Of a stretch of DNA of 64,000 nucleotides, positions 40,390 through 51,151 are shown piece by piece (the first letter of the stretch is position 1; every line of letters starts with the position of its first letter). The notes beneath the pieces were generated by a model that did no database searches, was not told where the DNA came from, and saw only the letters and a list, made by a program, of their open reading frames with translations. The DNA is from Entophlyctis helioformis (taxonomy: Eukaryota > Chytridiomycota > Chytridiomycetes > Chytridiales > Chytriomycetaceae): assembly GCA_025526915.1 (NCBI GenBank), contig JAHLKH010000126.1, positions 17,968-81,967 of the forward strand, given 5' to 3'. The translations under genes were made by a program, and so were the position numbers.

Positions 40390-40869
40390 TGCGTGCTGAT
40401 TTTGCGAGTGGATTGGGTCTTGGTGCGTCTGTGGAGCGAGAGTGGCTGGAGCTGCGATGCTTGTCGAGATCAGATGTGCGAAAGTCGGGAAAGGCACTCA
40501 CAATGGATGACGTGATGTGACTGGCTTTGGCGAATGGCGGCTGCAGTCAGCTGCGACTGCTCCAGAACGATAGACACTGGTTGTCCCTGTGAATGCACGC
40601 TGGCACTCGGACAGCCGCCGACTGGCGTGACTGCTGCTGCAATGACGGATTGCTTCTCGTGCAGATCGCTCCTCGTTGCTCAGCTGCGCAACGGCCGCAA
40701 GTGGGCCGTGGACATCACACAGCAGACGGCCATGGACACGATCTACAACCGCCTGCTCAACACCGAGTGTACAGTGAACAGCATTTCATTGGGCGATGTA
40801 GCAAAGGTGAGTGGGGTATCAACCGTGTATGCAGAGCAGTGGCGGCAGCAGCATCGGCGGCCATGGCGT
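40390..40869. other. region between hypothetical gene and OAH-lyase relic
   Basis: No gene can be named. A plus-strand frame from an ATG at about 40642 (MTDCFSCRSLLVAQLRNGRK) ends at a gtgagt donor near 40809 and might be a 5' exon, but nothing downstream continues it. It also overlaps the end of the minus-strand relic. Confidence 0.3.
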
Positions 40870-41203
40870 GAGCCTGAGTAAAGTCGTCCTTGATGTCCTC
40901 AATGTGCTCAAGACCGACAGAGACGCGGATCAGATCAGACGTGACACCAGCCGAGATGTGCTCCGCGGCCGACAGCTGCTGGTGCGTGGTTGACGAGGAG
41001 TGGATCACGAGCGTGCGCGAGTCGCCGATATTGGCAAGATGCGATTCAAGCTGCACAGAGTTGTTGAATGCCTCGTCGGCTTCCAGACCGCCCTTGACAC
41101 CAAACGTGAGCAGCGTGCCATGGTCGTTGCGCAGGTACATCCTCGCGAGTTTGTGCGACGGGTGCGATGGAAGGCTGGGATGCGACACGCATGCAACCTC
41201 GAG
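40870..41203 (-). pseudogene. relic of O-acetylhomoserine sulfhydrylase (Cys/Met PLP enzyme), C-terminal part only
   Basis: The translation shows the C-terminal domain of the MET17/OAH-OAS sulfhydrylase family. Blocks in order are SHPSHKLARMYL, TLLTFGVKGGLEADEAFNN, VQLESHLANIGDSRTLVIHS, STTHQQLSAAEH, and SAGVTSDLIRVSVGLEHIED. In the intact enzyme this makes homocysteine from O-acetylhomoserine and sulfide. Here the N-terminal two-thirds, with the PLP-binding lysine and active-site tyrosines, is absent: the sequence upstream of 41203 has no similarity in any frame, and a paralogous repeat gene begins at 41405. The reading frame within the relic is intact, with several substitutions that would be unexpected in a working enzyme. 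Confidence 0.8.
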
Positions 41204-41404
41204 CGGGTCGGGAGCCACTTGGCAAGAGCGAGCGTGTTTGCCATGCCAGACTGCGATGCCAGTGCAGCAACACAACGACAAGGCTGCAACTGCGTGGACT
41301 GATGGCGATCCCTTGCTGTGGATCAGCAGCCGTGTTGTCTGAGCAAGAACGACACGCAGCATCGCATCTGCATTCAAGAGTGGCACGCTTTATTGGCAGG
41401 CTGG

Positions 41405-42847
41405 TCACGCCTGCTTCTCTGCAACTGCGCGCTCGAGACGCTCAATCACTTCGGGACGTCCACCTTGCGCCGTGGCCTCCTCCAGCATCTCCGTTGCACG
41501 CGCAAGGGTCATGCTGTCCACCAAAACCTCAACGATCGCTTCATCCTGCACATCATCAAGTGCATCAAAAGTGAACTCGTATCCGCATGTGAGCAGAACT
41601 GAACGATCTCGAGATGGCCGTCCTCTGCTGCACCCTTGATGGCGTCTGTCGTGCATCCTTCAGTCCTGTTGGCATGCAGCCACTTGACGACATGCAAGTG
41701 CCCTTGAGAAGCCGCCCAATCCATCGCCTGCGTCGTGCATCCCTCCGTCCTGTTGGCATGCAGCCACTGCACAACGTCGAGATGGCCGTTCATGGCTGCA
41801 CTACCCATCGCCCATGTCGTGCATCCCTCCGTCCGGTTCTCGAGGAGCCAGATAAAGACATCGAGATGGCCCCCCTCGGCCGCCCAATCCATCGCCGAAG
41901 TAGTGCATCCCTCCGTCCTGTTGGCATGCAGCCACTTGACGACATGCAAGTGCCCTTGAGAAGCCGCCAAATCTATCGCCCTTGTCGTACATCCTTCAGT
42001 GCGGTTCTCGTGAAGCCACTTGACACATCGAGACGGCCCTCCTCGGCCGCACCATCCATCGCCCATGTTGTACATCCTTGGGTCCGGTTGGCGTGGAGCC
42101 ACTTGACCACATGCAGATGGCCATTACAAGCCGCCTGATCCATGGCACCATTCGAGCACGTCCTGCTGCCTGCATCGTGCAGCATCTGCAGAACATCGAG
42201 ATGGCCGTTCAGTGCAGCAAGATCCATCGCCAAGCGTCTGTTTAAACGCTGGAACCTCTTGAGCACAACGTCATGATGCGCAACAAGGTGCTTGAGGAGA
42301 CTGGCGTGGCCGTAGTAGATCGCCTGCCAACCGAGACCGATCGGATGCGAAAAGTCGACGAGATCGAACCAGCCGTTGCGCATGGGAATGTGTCGGAGGC
42401 GATTATCAACGAAGTGATCGAAGTCAGGATCGAAGTTGGTTGCATAGTGGTTGAGCTGTGGGTCGAAGTGTCACAAGCCGCTTGGTCTGGAAAGCGAGTG
42501 CACAAGCGGCTGTACATGGACCGAGAGACTGGCAGCGAGAGCATGTCGAGAGCAGGACGCTCGTGCAGGCTGAGCTTGTCAGCATAGAGGTTGATGTCTG
42601 GCAGCAGACCGAGGTCGCCTTGCCAGTCGATGCTGATGGCATCCGTCCACAGCGCTTCGACTGTCGCTTCGTTGAGGCTGTCCGTGTCGCCGAGCAGACC
42701 GTTGATGAAGAGCGTGAGGGGGCCAGCTGCCCTGAGTATCATGGCGTGCAGCTCGGCTGGCTTGCGGTCCCAGTGGCTGCGTCCGTACGGCAGAGACCCG
42801 CTGTCGTCCAGCTCAAGCGAAGCGACTGCATCAGCCAGGGTGTTCAT
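41405..42847 (-). pseudogene. F-box-like/ankyrin-like repeat family member 5, three frame breaks
   Basis: Closest to the gene at 20551. From the ATG at 42847 (MNTLADAVASLELDDSGSLP) it reads RSHWDRKPAELHAMILRAAG and LWTDAISIDWQGDLGLLPD. The frame breaks at about 42470. The next frame gives [20 protein letters not shown] and the first repeats. It breaks again at about 42023, where ttgacacatcgag stands for the expected ttgacgacatcgag. The third frame gives five near-identical repeats ([19 protein letters not shown]). It breaks at about 41600, and the last frame gives CGYEFTFDALDDVQDEAIVE and the C-terminal cap to 41405. Each break equals loss of one base. Similarity to the intact paralogue continues across all breaks, so decay is recent or the breaks are assembly errors. 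Confidence 0.8.
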
Positions 42848-43075
42848 TGCCACCGAGCAGTGTTTTGTGGTTGGCTGGCAAGCGTGTCACAGCCACAACG
42901 CTGCTTTGGACACGCAGCGCAGCATGGCTGGCACAGACGGCTCAGATGTCGAGGCAGGCAGAGTGGCCGTCAATGGCTTTCATTGCAGTCGCACAGCGAG
43001 CACAGATCCAACCAGGCAGGCCACGCAGCGACCACAGCCATCACCACGACAGGACAATGTCTCGGATGGTTTCCG

Positions 43076-43927
43076 TCAGATCGGCCGACAGCGCAGATGC
43101 GTCTGGCGTCCACTGGCCGCGCCGTTGCTGCTCCCACTCGGCGCGCCTGCCGTGTTGTCCTTGCAGCTGACCGCAACAAACACCACGTCGTTGGGAATGT
43201 GCTCGAACCGGAACGCCTCGCCCTCGAACCCAAGGAACGCGCGGCCGCTGTCGTCGCCATCGTCGTCGTTGGCAAGCGCGCCAGACGATGTGACGCCGCC
43301 CTGTCCCGCAATGCTCGCGCCGCGTGTCTTGCGCAGCTCGTCGCTGTTGGTGCCATGCGTCCATGTGCGTGTCCGCCAACCGTCAGTCAGTGCACTGCGC
43401 GGTCTCTGATCGTCCACTCTGCCAGTCCAGCGTGCACTGCACTCCACTCCACTCCACTCCACTCACATCTCGTGCTCGAGCAGCTCCTGGATGCGCTTGG
43501 GCGACGCCGCAAGCTCATCGTCGCTCTTGTTGCACAGCACAGCAACCGGCACGTCGACCGCCATTGCATCGCGATGTGCCAGCAGATCGTACAGATACTC
43601 GGCCGCCGCACGCAGCGGTGTGTCGCCGCTTGCCACGCCACTCCCGATGCCACTGGCTGATGCCGATGCCGATGCCGACGGCCCGCCATGCTGCGCCGGT
43701 CTGCGCAGTGCTGCGGCCGACAGCGACGGCTGGCATGCGGTGGCATCGACGACAAACAGAATGCCTTTGGCCGATGCCATGGCCGCGTCGTGCTTGAACC
43801 GCAGCTTCTCGTGGCCGGGCAGATCCATCACCCTGACCGTCGATCGCTTGGCATCTGTCTGTTGTCCAGCGAGCGGCTGGCTGCGTCAGCGTGTGTGTGT
43901 GTGGGTTGTGGCTGCATGCAACCAAGC

Positions 43928-43958
<31 letters not shown>

Positions 43959-44088
43959 CACACCTCGTCCAGCACGGCTTGGCCCACGTTCTCCTGCATG
44001 GATGTGCACGTTGCCAGAAACTGTCTGCGAGTGAGCTGCAGCACACAACCAGCCAGCCAGTCGGTCAGTCATCAAGTCAGCCTGCTAG

Positions 44089-44123
<35 letters not shown>

Positions 44124-44361
44124 CTGCATGCACAGCCGCCCACAGCCCACGCACTCGGAAGAACAGCGCCGTCTTGCCAGATCCACACAGACCCGCCAGC
44201 AGCAGCGAGTCTCGCTTGCCGCCACCTCGCCGTCTTGCTGTGGCTGCACTGCTCCCACTGCCACTGCTGCTGCTGCTGCTGTTGGAGATGATCCAGTAGG
44301 CAATGGCCACAGCGACAAGCAAGAGAGCGGCTGCTAGTGCTGCAGAGTGCAGAGCAGCCAC
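43076..44361 (-). CDS. signal recognition particle receptor subunit beta (SRPRB-like GTPase)
   Basis: Four exons fit: about 44155-44361, 43964-44035, 43467-43858 and 43076-43343. The N-terminus is a membrane anchor (AALAAALLLVAVAIAYWII), then a Ser run. The GTPase starts with LLLAGLCGSGKTALFFR (G1), TCTSMQENVGQAV (the switch region of SRbeta), VRVMDLPGHEKLR (G3), ILFVVDA, EYLYDLLAHRD and VAVLCNKSDDELAASPKRI (G4). The last exon, LEHEIDELRKTRGAS, ends with AFRFEHIPNDVVFVAVSC. SRbeta anchors the SRP receptor in the ER membrane and helps target ribosomes. No ATG in frame precedes the anchor: the codon at 44361 is GTG, so a 5' exon may be missing from this model. The C-terminus in frame is SGRQTHLRCRPI, whereas the neighbouring frame gives QWTPDASALSADLTETIRDI and ends at 43041, suggesting a one-base break near 43110. 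Confidence 0.85.
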
Positions 44362-45070
44362 ACATGTGTGTGTGTCAGTCGCTGTGATGCGCTCAGCGGG
44401 CCAGCCGAGCGAGCGAGCGAGTGCCGCAACGAACCAGCAAGCGTCGTTGTGTCTGCCATGCTCGTGTGTCTGGTGGTGTGTGTCTGGTGGTGCCAGTGCC
44501 AGTGTCAGCAGTCGTCTGTATGTGTGTCTGCGTCTGCGTCTGCGTCGCCACTAGACAGCCACTTGGCAGCCACTCGCTGACCTTGCCGTCGACGGTCGTT
44601 GCAAAGCGCCGCTCGCTTCGTGTGGCCGCGACGAGGGAAACAAGCGACGGCGGCGCGACGTGCACAAAGCCTCACTTGGACGGCGTGGTGTCTGCTAAGC
44701 CTGCTAAACCTGCTAAGCCTGCGATCCAGGCAGGCAGACGGACAAGCAGGCACAGTCTGCATCGCAACTCGCGCAGCCCACAGCCAGTCAGGCACACAGC
44801 GATGAACGTGTGCAACCACCTTGGCCTGAAGCAAGCCCAGACACGGTGCACAGCGGGAGAATGGAGTGACAGGTTAGCACGACTTCATTATCGAACAAAC
44901 TCGTGCGCATATCCTCAGCAACTCGATCCAGCTAATGTTGAGTGACTGGGCTGCTGGGCGTCCCACGATCAGCAAGTCTTCATTCACGGTGCTCGCTGTT
45001 TCAGTCACGGCTTGCAGGCGGCTTCATCGCATTTCATTCACAAGATGGATGTCGGGTTTCTTGAGAAGCA
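44362..45070. other. intergenic region containing the left end of the P450 tandem repeat
   Basis: No gene is supported. The left part is the 5' flank of the SRPRB gene. From about 44802 the sequence begins a unit that is repeated from 47184, including the 3' flank of the P450 genes (tcattatcgaacaaactcgt, cagcaactcgatccagctaa). Confidence 0.5.
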
Positions 45071-47183
45071 TCACATCTTGCGCTCAGTCACCTTGACTTT
45101 GAAGCCGTTCTTGAGGCCGTGCGTGAGCGTGGTGATAAACTCGAGTTTCTGGTCAGGCACCATCTCGAACGTGAAGCGACGGAGGAGGTTGATCATGACG
45201 ACGCGCATCTCAATGTTGGCGATCTTCTGTCCGATGCACACCATCGGGCCATCGCCAAACGGAAGGTAGGATCCAGGGAACGGGCTGCTGAGCCCAGCGG
45301 TCGGGGTTGAAGGTGTCGGGGTCGGCCCAGTACTTGGGGTTGCGGTGCAGGTTCATGATGTTGGGGAGCAGGATAGTTTTGGCCGGGAAGGCGTGACCCA
45401 TGAGTGTCACCGGCTTGGCAGTCTCGCGTCCAATAAAAGTAGCAACTGGATGCAGACGCATTGTCTCCTTGATCACCCAGTCGAGGTACCTGGCCCAGCA
45501 GCATCGATGTGAGGATCAGTCAATGACGACTATTCGTGAATCAGTGGGATGGGTCAACTTACTTGAACTCAAAGAGGTTCTCGGTCGTGAGGTTGCCGCC
45601 GATCTGAGTGTAGATGCGGTCAATGTCATCAACAACCTTTGCCATGACGTCCGGGTTCTGACAGAGGACATGATGATAAAGGCCATCGAGTTGGCGGTTG
45701 TTCTGTGGACAACACGAGTCAGCTTGTGTGAACATACACGGCATCGCGACCACAGCTCCATGCTTACTCGTGGCCAGCCACGAGCATGGCGAGAGTTTCG
45801 CCAACGATCTCGTCCTCGCTCAGTCCCTCGCCGTCGGGGTTCAGCTCGGCACTGTTTTGCAGGAAACGGTCGAGCACGTCCATATCCCACTTGCCCTTTG
45901 CCTGGTGCTCGCCAAGGCTCGTGGCAGCACGACGCTCGGCAATCACATCCATGATAAACGCCTGCGATGAGTCGCGGACCGAAGTCACACGGGGCGAGCT
46001 GCTGGAAATGCCCATCCACGACCACATCACAGGGGGAGAGAAGATGCGCTGCAGGATACAACGATTAGGTGGCTGTCTTCAAGGCAAGCGGCATTGGCGT
46101 CAACTTACAAGCTGCGTCAAGGCCAAAGCCTCTTCAAACATCTCGGCAGTCTGTCAACACGGAAAGTCGCCGCAGGGACAGGTTAGCAGATGAACACAAC
46201 GGGCACTTGCAAGAAGGTATGCATGCGACGCGCACCTTGCTGAACTCATTCTTGCCAATCATCTCGACAGCACCGCGATCCTTGGAGAAGGCGATCTTGC
46301 AAATGACATCAAACGCAACAGCACCCATGTACTTGTAAACGTCGACAACGATTGTCTTTTCGCCAGTGGCAGCCATGACCGACGTCCAGTCGGCCTTGAT
46401 CTTGTCGGCGACTTCAGTCGCAGCATCCACCGTCTGGCGCAGATGCGATGGACCAAGGCAGGCTGCATCAGCTTGCGATGGCGACGCCATGTTGGGCCGG
46501 TCGGCAGGAGGGCCAGCGAATACTTGATAAAGTCCCTACACGCACCGCTTGTGAGTCGGCAGTTTCACACGGTGCACGCAAGCCAGCTTACTTTGTGACT
46601 TCCCAGCCGGTCTCGCCGCGAACAAAGCTGTCCGTGTTGTTCAAAATGGCCTTGATGGCGTCGGCGTCCGAGACCGTGACCATGTAGCTGCTGCCAAGCG
46701 GCACGGCGAAGATGGAGCCATACTTTCTGAAGCCCTCCGTAAAGTAGGCATGGAGCTGCCCAAGCTGTGCGTACCTGGGCCAGCCATGGTGTGGGGGCGT
46801 CGAGAATTTTCTCAGCGGCGGCGGCGGCGGGGGTGGAAGGCAATGGCGTACTTTGCAAAAGCAAGCGCCTGACCAACCAGCGGCCAAGCGAACGGGCCAG
46901 GGACGCCTTTGGGTGGGTTGTTCGACACAGCACCGAGTGCCATCCAGAGCAGCGGCACGGCAGCGGCGGCAGCAACAGCGATGAGGATGCTCTGCAGAGG
47001 CGAGATGCTGTTTGCCAGAGTCGAGATCACGCCATGGTTTGATGAAAGGGGGAAGGGCACACGCTGAAGGCTTTTTGAAGCGACTGTGGCAGTGACAAGC
47101 GGCTGCTGGGAGGATGCAGGCAGGAGCGCGAATGTGCCAATGAGCCAACAACGATCATCGAGCAGCAGCAGGGCTGGCGCGCA
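44802..47183. repeat. tandem duplication unit 1 (P450 gene plus flanks)
   Basis: A unit of about 2.38 kb starting gatgaacgtgtgcaacc recurs immediately at 47184. Exons, introns and 3' flank match with scattered substitutions and short indels. A third partial start of the unit lies at 49823. Confidence 0.85.
45071..47035 (-). pseudogene. cytochrome P450, duplicate copy 1, several frame lesions
   Basis: Same exon plan as the P450 at 47454-49409. The N-terminal anchor (LQSILIAVAAAAAVPLLWMA) and PPKGVPGPFAWPLVGQAL are readable. Three lesions are visible relative to copy 2. The start is ATGGCGTGA, because one base is lost after the ATG at 47035, so the anchor frame has no start. One G is missing near 45665, so the I-helix exon shifts after AGHE.NNRQ. 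One extra base near 45275 throws the sequence out of frame just before the haem-binding loop, giving VPWILPSVWRWPDG instead of the FGDGP...CIG loop, which is still readable in the next frame as VCIGQKI. The exon with the RIFSPPVMW junction is intact here, although it is broken in copy 2. Confidence 0.8.
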
Positions 47184-49822
47184 GATGAACGTGTGCAACC
47201 GCCTTGGCCTGAAGCAAGCCCAGTCACGGTTCACAGCGGGAGAATGGAGTGACAGGTTAGCACGACTTCATTATCGAACAAACTCGTGCGCATATCCTCA
47301 GCAACTCGATCCAGCTAAAGTTGAGTGACTGGGCTGCTGGGCGTCCCACGATCAGCAAGTCTTCATTCACGGTGCTTGCTGTTCCAGCCACGGCTTGCAG
47401 GCGGCTTCATCGCATTTCATTCATAAGATGGATGTCGGGTTTCTTGAGAAGCATCACATCTTGCGCTCAGTCACCTTGACCTTGAGACCGTTCAGGAGGC
47501 CGTACGTGATCGCGGTGAAAAACTCGAGTTTCTGGTCGGGCACCATCTCGAACGTGAAGCGACGGAGGAGGTTGATCATGACGACGCGCATCTCAATGTT
47601 GGCCATCTTCTGTCCGATGCACATCGTCGGGCCATCGCCAAACGGAAGGTAGGATCCGGGAACGGGCTGCTGAGCCCAACGATCAGGGTTGAAGGTGTCG
47701 GGGTCGGCCCAGTACTTGGGGTTGCGGTGCAGGTTCATGATGCTGGTAATCAGGATCATTTTGGCCGGGAAGGCGTGACCCATGAGTGTCACCGGCTTGG
47801 CAGTCTCGCGTGCGAAGAAAGGAACAACTGGGTGCAGACGCATTGTCTCCTTGATCACCCAGTCGAGGTACCTGGCCCAGCAGCATCGATGTGAGGATCA
47901 GTCCATGCCGACTATTCGTGAATCAGTGGGATGGGTCAACTTACTTGAACTCAAAGAGGTTCTCGGTCGTGAGGTTGCCGCCGATCTGAGTGTAGATGCG
48001 GTCAATGTCATCAACAACCTTTGCCATGACGTCCGGGTTCTGACAGAGGGACATGATGATAAAGGTCATCGAGTTGGCGGTTGTTCTGTGGACAACACGA
48101 GTCAGCTTGTGTGAACATACACGGCATCGCGACCACAGCTCCATACTTACTCGTGACCAGCCATGAACATGGCGAGAGTTTCGCCAATGATCTCGTCCTC
48201 GCTCAGTCCCTCGCCGTCGGGGTTCAGCTCGGCACTGTTTTGCAGGAAACGGTCGAGCAAGTCCATGTCCCACTTGCCCTTTTCTTGGTGCTCGCCAAGG
48301 CTCGTGGCAGCACGGCGCTCGGCAATCACGTCCATGACAAACGCTTGCGATGAGTCGCGTACCGAAGTCACACGGGGCGAGCTGCTGGAAATGCCCATCC
48401 ACGACCACATCGCAGGGGGGAGAAGATGCGCTGCAGGATACAACGATTAGGTGGCTGTCTTCAAGGCAAGCGGTATTGGCGTCAACTTACAAGCTGCATC
48501 AATGCCGAAATCTCGTCAAACATCTCGGCGGTCTGTCAACACGCAAAGTCGCCGCAGGGACAGGTTAGCAGATGAACACAACGGGCACTTGCAAGAAGCA
48601 GTGCATGCGACGCGCACCTTGCTGAACTCTTTCTTGGTAATGGACCCGACAGCACCGTCATCCTTGGAGAAGGCGATCTTGCAAATGACATCAAACGCAA
48701 CAGCACCCATGTACTTGTAAACGTCGACAACGATTGTCTTTTCGCCAGTGGCAGCCATGACCGACGTCCAGTCGGCCTTGATCTTGTCGGCGACTTCAGT
48801 CGCAGCATCCACCGTCTGGCGCAGATGCGATGGGCCAAAGGCAGGCTGCATCAGCTTGCGATGGCGACGCCATGTTGGGCCGGTCGGCAGGAGGACCAGC
48901 GAGTACTTGATAATGTCCCTGCACGCACCGCCTGTGAGTCGCAGTTTCACGTGGTGCACGCAAGCCAGCTTACTTTGTGGTTTCCCAGCCGGTCTTGCCG
49001 CGGACAAAGCTGTCCGTGTTGTTAAAGATGACCTTGATGGCGTCGGCGTCCGAGACCGTGACCATGTAGCTGCCGGCGAGGGGTACGGCAAAGATGGAGC
49101 CATACTTTCTGAAGCCCTCAGCAAAGAAGGCGTGGAGCTGCCTAACCTGGGCATACCTGTAGCCATGGTGTGGGGGGCGTTGAGAATTTTCTTAGAGGCG
49201 GCGGGGTTCACGGCGATGACGTACTTTGCCACAGTGAAGGCCTGACCAACCAGCGGCCAAGCGAACAGGCTCGGGACGCCTTTGGGCGGGCTGTTCGACA
49301 CAGCACTGAGCGCCATCCAGAGCAGCGGCACGGCAGCGGCGGCAGCAACAGCGATGAGGATGCTCTGCAGAGGCGAGATGCTGTTTGCCAGGGTCGAGAT
49401 CACCGCCATGGTTTGATGGAAAGGGGGAAGGGCACACGCTGAAGGCTTTTTGAAGCGACTGTGGCAGTGACAAGCGGCGGTTTGGTTATGGCAGAAGCAT
49501 TTAACCGCGGAGATGAGACTTGAGTAGCCGAGCTTTCTTTGGCTGGGGTGTAAGAGGTGTGTTGCGGGATAGTCGTGGCACAGGCTGTGTGGGGTCGCGG
49601 TCGTGGCGGCATGTCGCATCCTCACATCCGCAGCAGCCACGCCGTCTCGTTTGCACCGTTGGATGCCATCATCTTGAGCACGCGGCCTGGCGTTGGCACC
49701 ATCTCTGTTGTTGAGATCTGCAGCAACGCACGCCATCCAAAGGTCAGATGCATGCGGGCTGCAAGCGGCTGCTGCTGAGGATGCAGGCAGGAGCGCGAAT
49801 GTGCCAGTCAGGCACACACAGC
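47184..49822. repeat. tandem duplication unit 2 (P450 gene plus flanks)
   Basis: Second copy of the P450-bearing unit, about 2.64 kb. The extra length lies mostly 5' of the P450 start (49430-49820). Confidence 0.8.
47454..49409 (-). CDS. cytochrome P450 monooxygenase, duplicate copy 2
   Basis: Exons fit 49225-49409, 48974-49156, 48618-48918, 48491-48532, 48151-48430, then the I-helix/K-helix exons down to the stop at 47454. The start MAVISTLANSISPLQSILIA is a membrane anchor for the ER, followed by the PPKGVPSLFAWPLVGQAF hinge. Recognised motifs are WRRHRKLMQPAFGPSHLRQT (C-helix), AGHETTANSMTF (I-helix oxygen-binding motif), IKETMRLHPVVPF with the ExxR pair, DPDTFNPDRW (PERF-like) and LPFGDGPTMCIGQKMA with the haem-ligating Cys. 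P450s hydroxylate lipids or secondary metabolites using NADPH-P450 reductase; the substrate is unknown. One base appears to be missing at about 48415-48421 in a run of six G (copy 1 has five G plus an extra AG here), so exon 5 as written is out of frame. The rest is intact. Confidence 0.82.
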
Positions 49823-49899
49823 TATGAACGTGTGCCACCACCTTGGCCTGAAGCAGGCCCAGTCACGGTGCACAACGGGTTGGCGTGTCATGCGCCACC
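49410..49899. other. 5' flank of P450 copy 2 with third, partial duplication start
   Basis: At 49823-49878 the first 55 bp of the P450 unit recur (atgaacgtgtgccaccacct), preceded by gccagtcaggcacacac, which resembles the sequence left of unit 1. No gene is supported here. Confidence 0.5.
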
Positions 49900-50756
49900 C
49901 TTGGGACAGACCAAGGCGATCGAGACGCAGCTCTTTATCAAGGGCTTCCGAGACTGCCAACTCCCATTGCAAGGATTCGAGTGCCCAGCCATGCACTCCG
50001 ACAGCAGCACCTATCCGACGACCTACACAATCGGCAACTTCGAGCGTCCCGTCCTCAAGAGGACCTCAGCAACTTCATCGCTTGGATGCAAGACCTCACT
50101 GAGCTTCTCGCCATCGAGGGACTTTGGGACAAGCACGGCAAAGTCCATTACGAGCGTGCGCAGAACCCCACGACAGAGGACGAAAGGCCAGCAATAGGAA
50201 CGAAGCCGAGTGTCGCATGATCATCGGCTCGGCGGCTCCTCATTTCCACTTCCCGGGCCTCGGCAAAGGCTTGTCTGCCTTTGAGCAGCTCGTGATCCTC
50301 AACAAATGCCATCTGGCGACCCCCGAGTGCAACCTGGCCCACCTCGAACGGAAGCTTAGCGACCTGGCATACAGGCAAGACGTCGGTGCCATTCCTCTCT
50401 GGGTCGAAATGATGGAAATCGGCTGCTGCTTTGCATACATCGGCTGCTCGCTCCGCAACACCTTGATGGTCGTGAAGCTCACCAACAAGCTCCCAAGATC
50501 GTACGGCTCATTCGCCCTTGAAGCAAGAGCGATCAAGGACGACGAAGAGATCACTGTTCATAAGATCAGCGGGATGCTCGCATGGTACGATGCCAGATTG
50601 ATCCAGCAGACCACCAACAACAAGCCACCACACTCGAGCAGCCAGAGCCAGGGCGGCAGAGGCAATCGGGCAAAGCACCATCGCAGCAATGATGGCCAGA
50701 GTGGTCGCGGCAGCCACCGCAGAAAGAGCAGCGATAGCCAACGATTCCAGCGCTGA
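49900..50756 (+). pseudogene. Copia-like LTR-retrotransposon gag relic
   Basis: Two overlapping frames give a gag polyprotein of the UBN2/Copia kind. The first reads TYTIGNFERPVL and then, after a shift, LSNFIAWMQDLTELLAIEGL and WDKHGKVHYERAQNP. The second frame continues MIIGSAAPHFHFPGLGKGLS, HLERKLSDLAYRQDVGAIPL and LTNKLPRSYGSFALEARAIK. It ends with a basic Ser/Gln/Arg-rich tail (SQSQGGRGNRAKHH) where the zinc knuckle should begin. No protease, integrase or reverse transcriptase and no LTR is seen. Frame breaks occur at about 50040-50090 and 50215. It borders the P450 tandem array. Confidence 0.7.
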
Positions 50757-51151
50757 TGGCAGTGCTCAGAATGTATCGGATTGCTTCTGCTTCTGCTTCT
50801 TCATTCACCGGAAAGAGCCACAAGAGCCATAAGAGCCACAATGCAAAGCCACAGATCGCAGCCGCTCGATGTTGGTCGCGGAACACCATCAGGAGAGTTG
50901 ATAGAGCGCTGCCCAACATGCCAGCAATCACGGGCACTCAGAGTTGGCAGCATGGCTCGAGGTGCACGATGCGGCAATGCTGGAGACTGTCAAGACTGCG
51001 CAGCTGCTTGAATGGATGGATGGATCGCCAGCGACTGCTGCACCGTTGACCGGCCAGCATTGACCGGCCAGACGTTGGATGCGCGCTGATTGTTCTCTCA
51101 GACGTCCATCTCGTGCCTGTCTTGCCTGTCGAAAGTTTGCCTCAGAGCAAC
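50757..51151. other. 5' flank of the proteasome gene
   Basis: No gene is supported. It holds repeated agagccacaagagccataag at about 50815-50845. The promoter of the beta2 gene must lie in the right part, but no clear TATA box is visible. Confidence 0.35.

Noticed and set aside
41620..42000. Regularly spaced near-identical repeats, CRISPR-like at first sight
   Set aside because: The 84-bp units code for ankyrin-like repeats with no distinct spacers.
49150..49230. Frame break in a C-run before the P450 KYGSIF motif
   Set aside because: An intron with donor gtacgt and acceptor ctacag restores the frame in both P450 copies, so no lesion is needed there.
48516..49841. 441-codon frame through the P450 5' exons
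   Set aside because: It reads through introns; the spliced model restores P450 motifs (VAKYAQVRQLHAFFAEGF).
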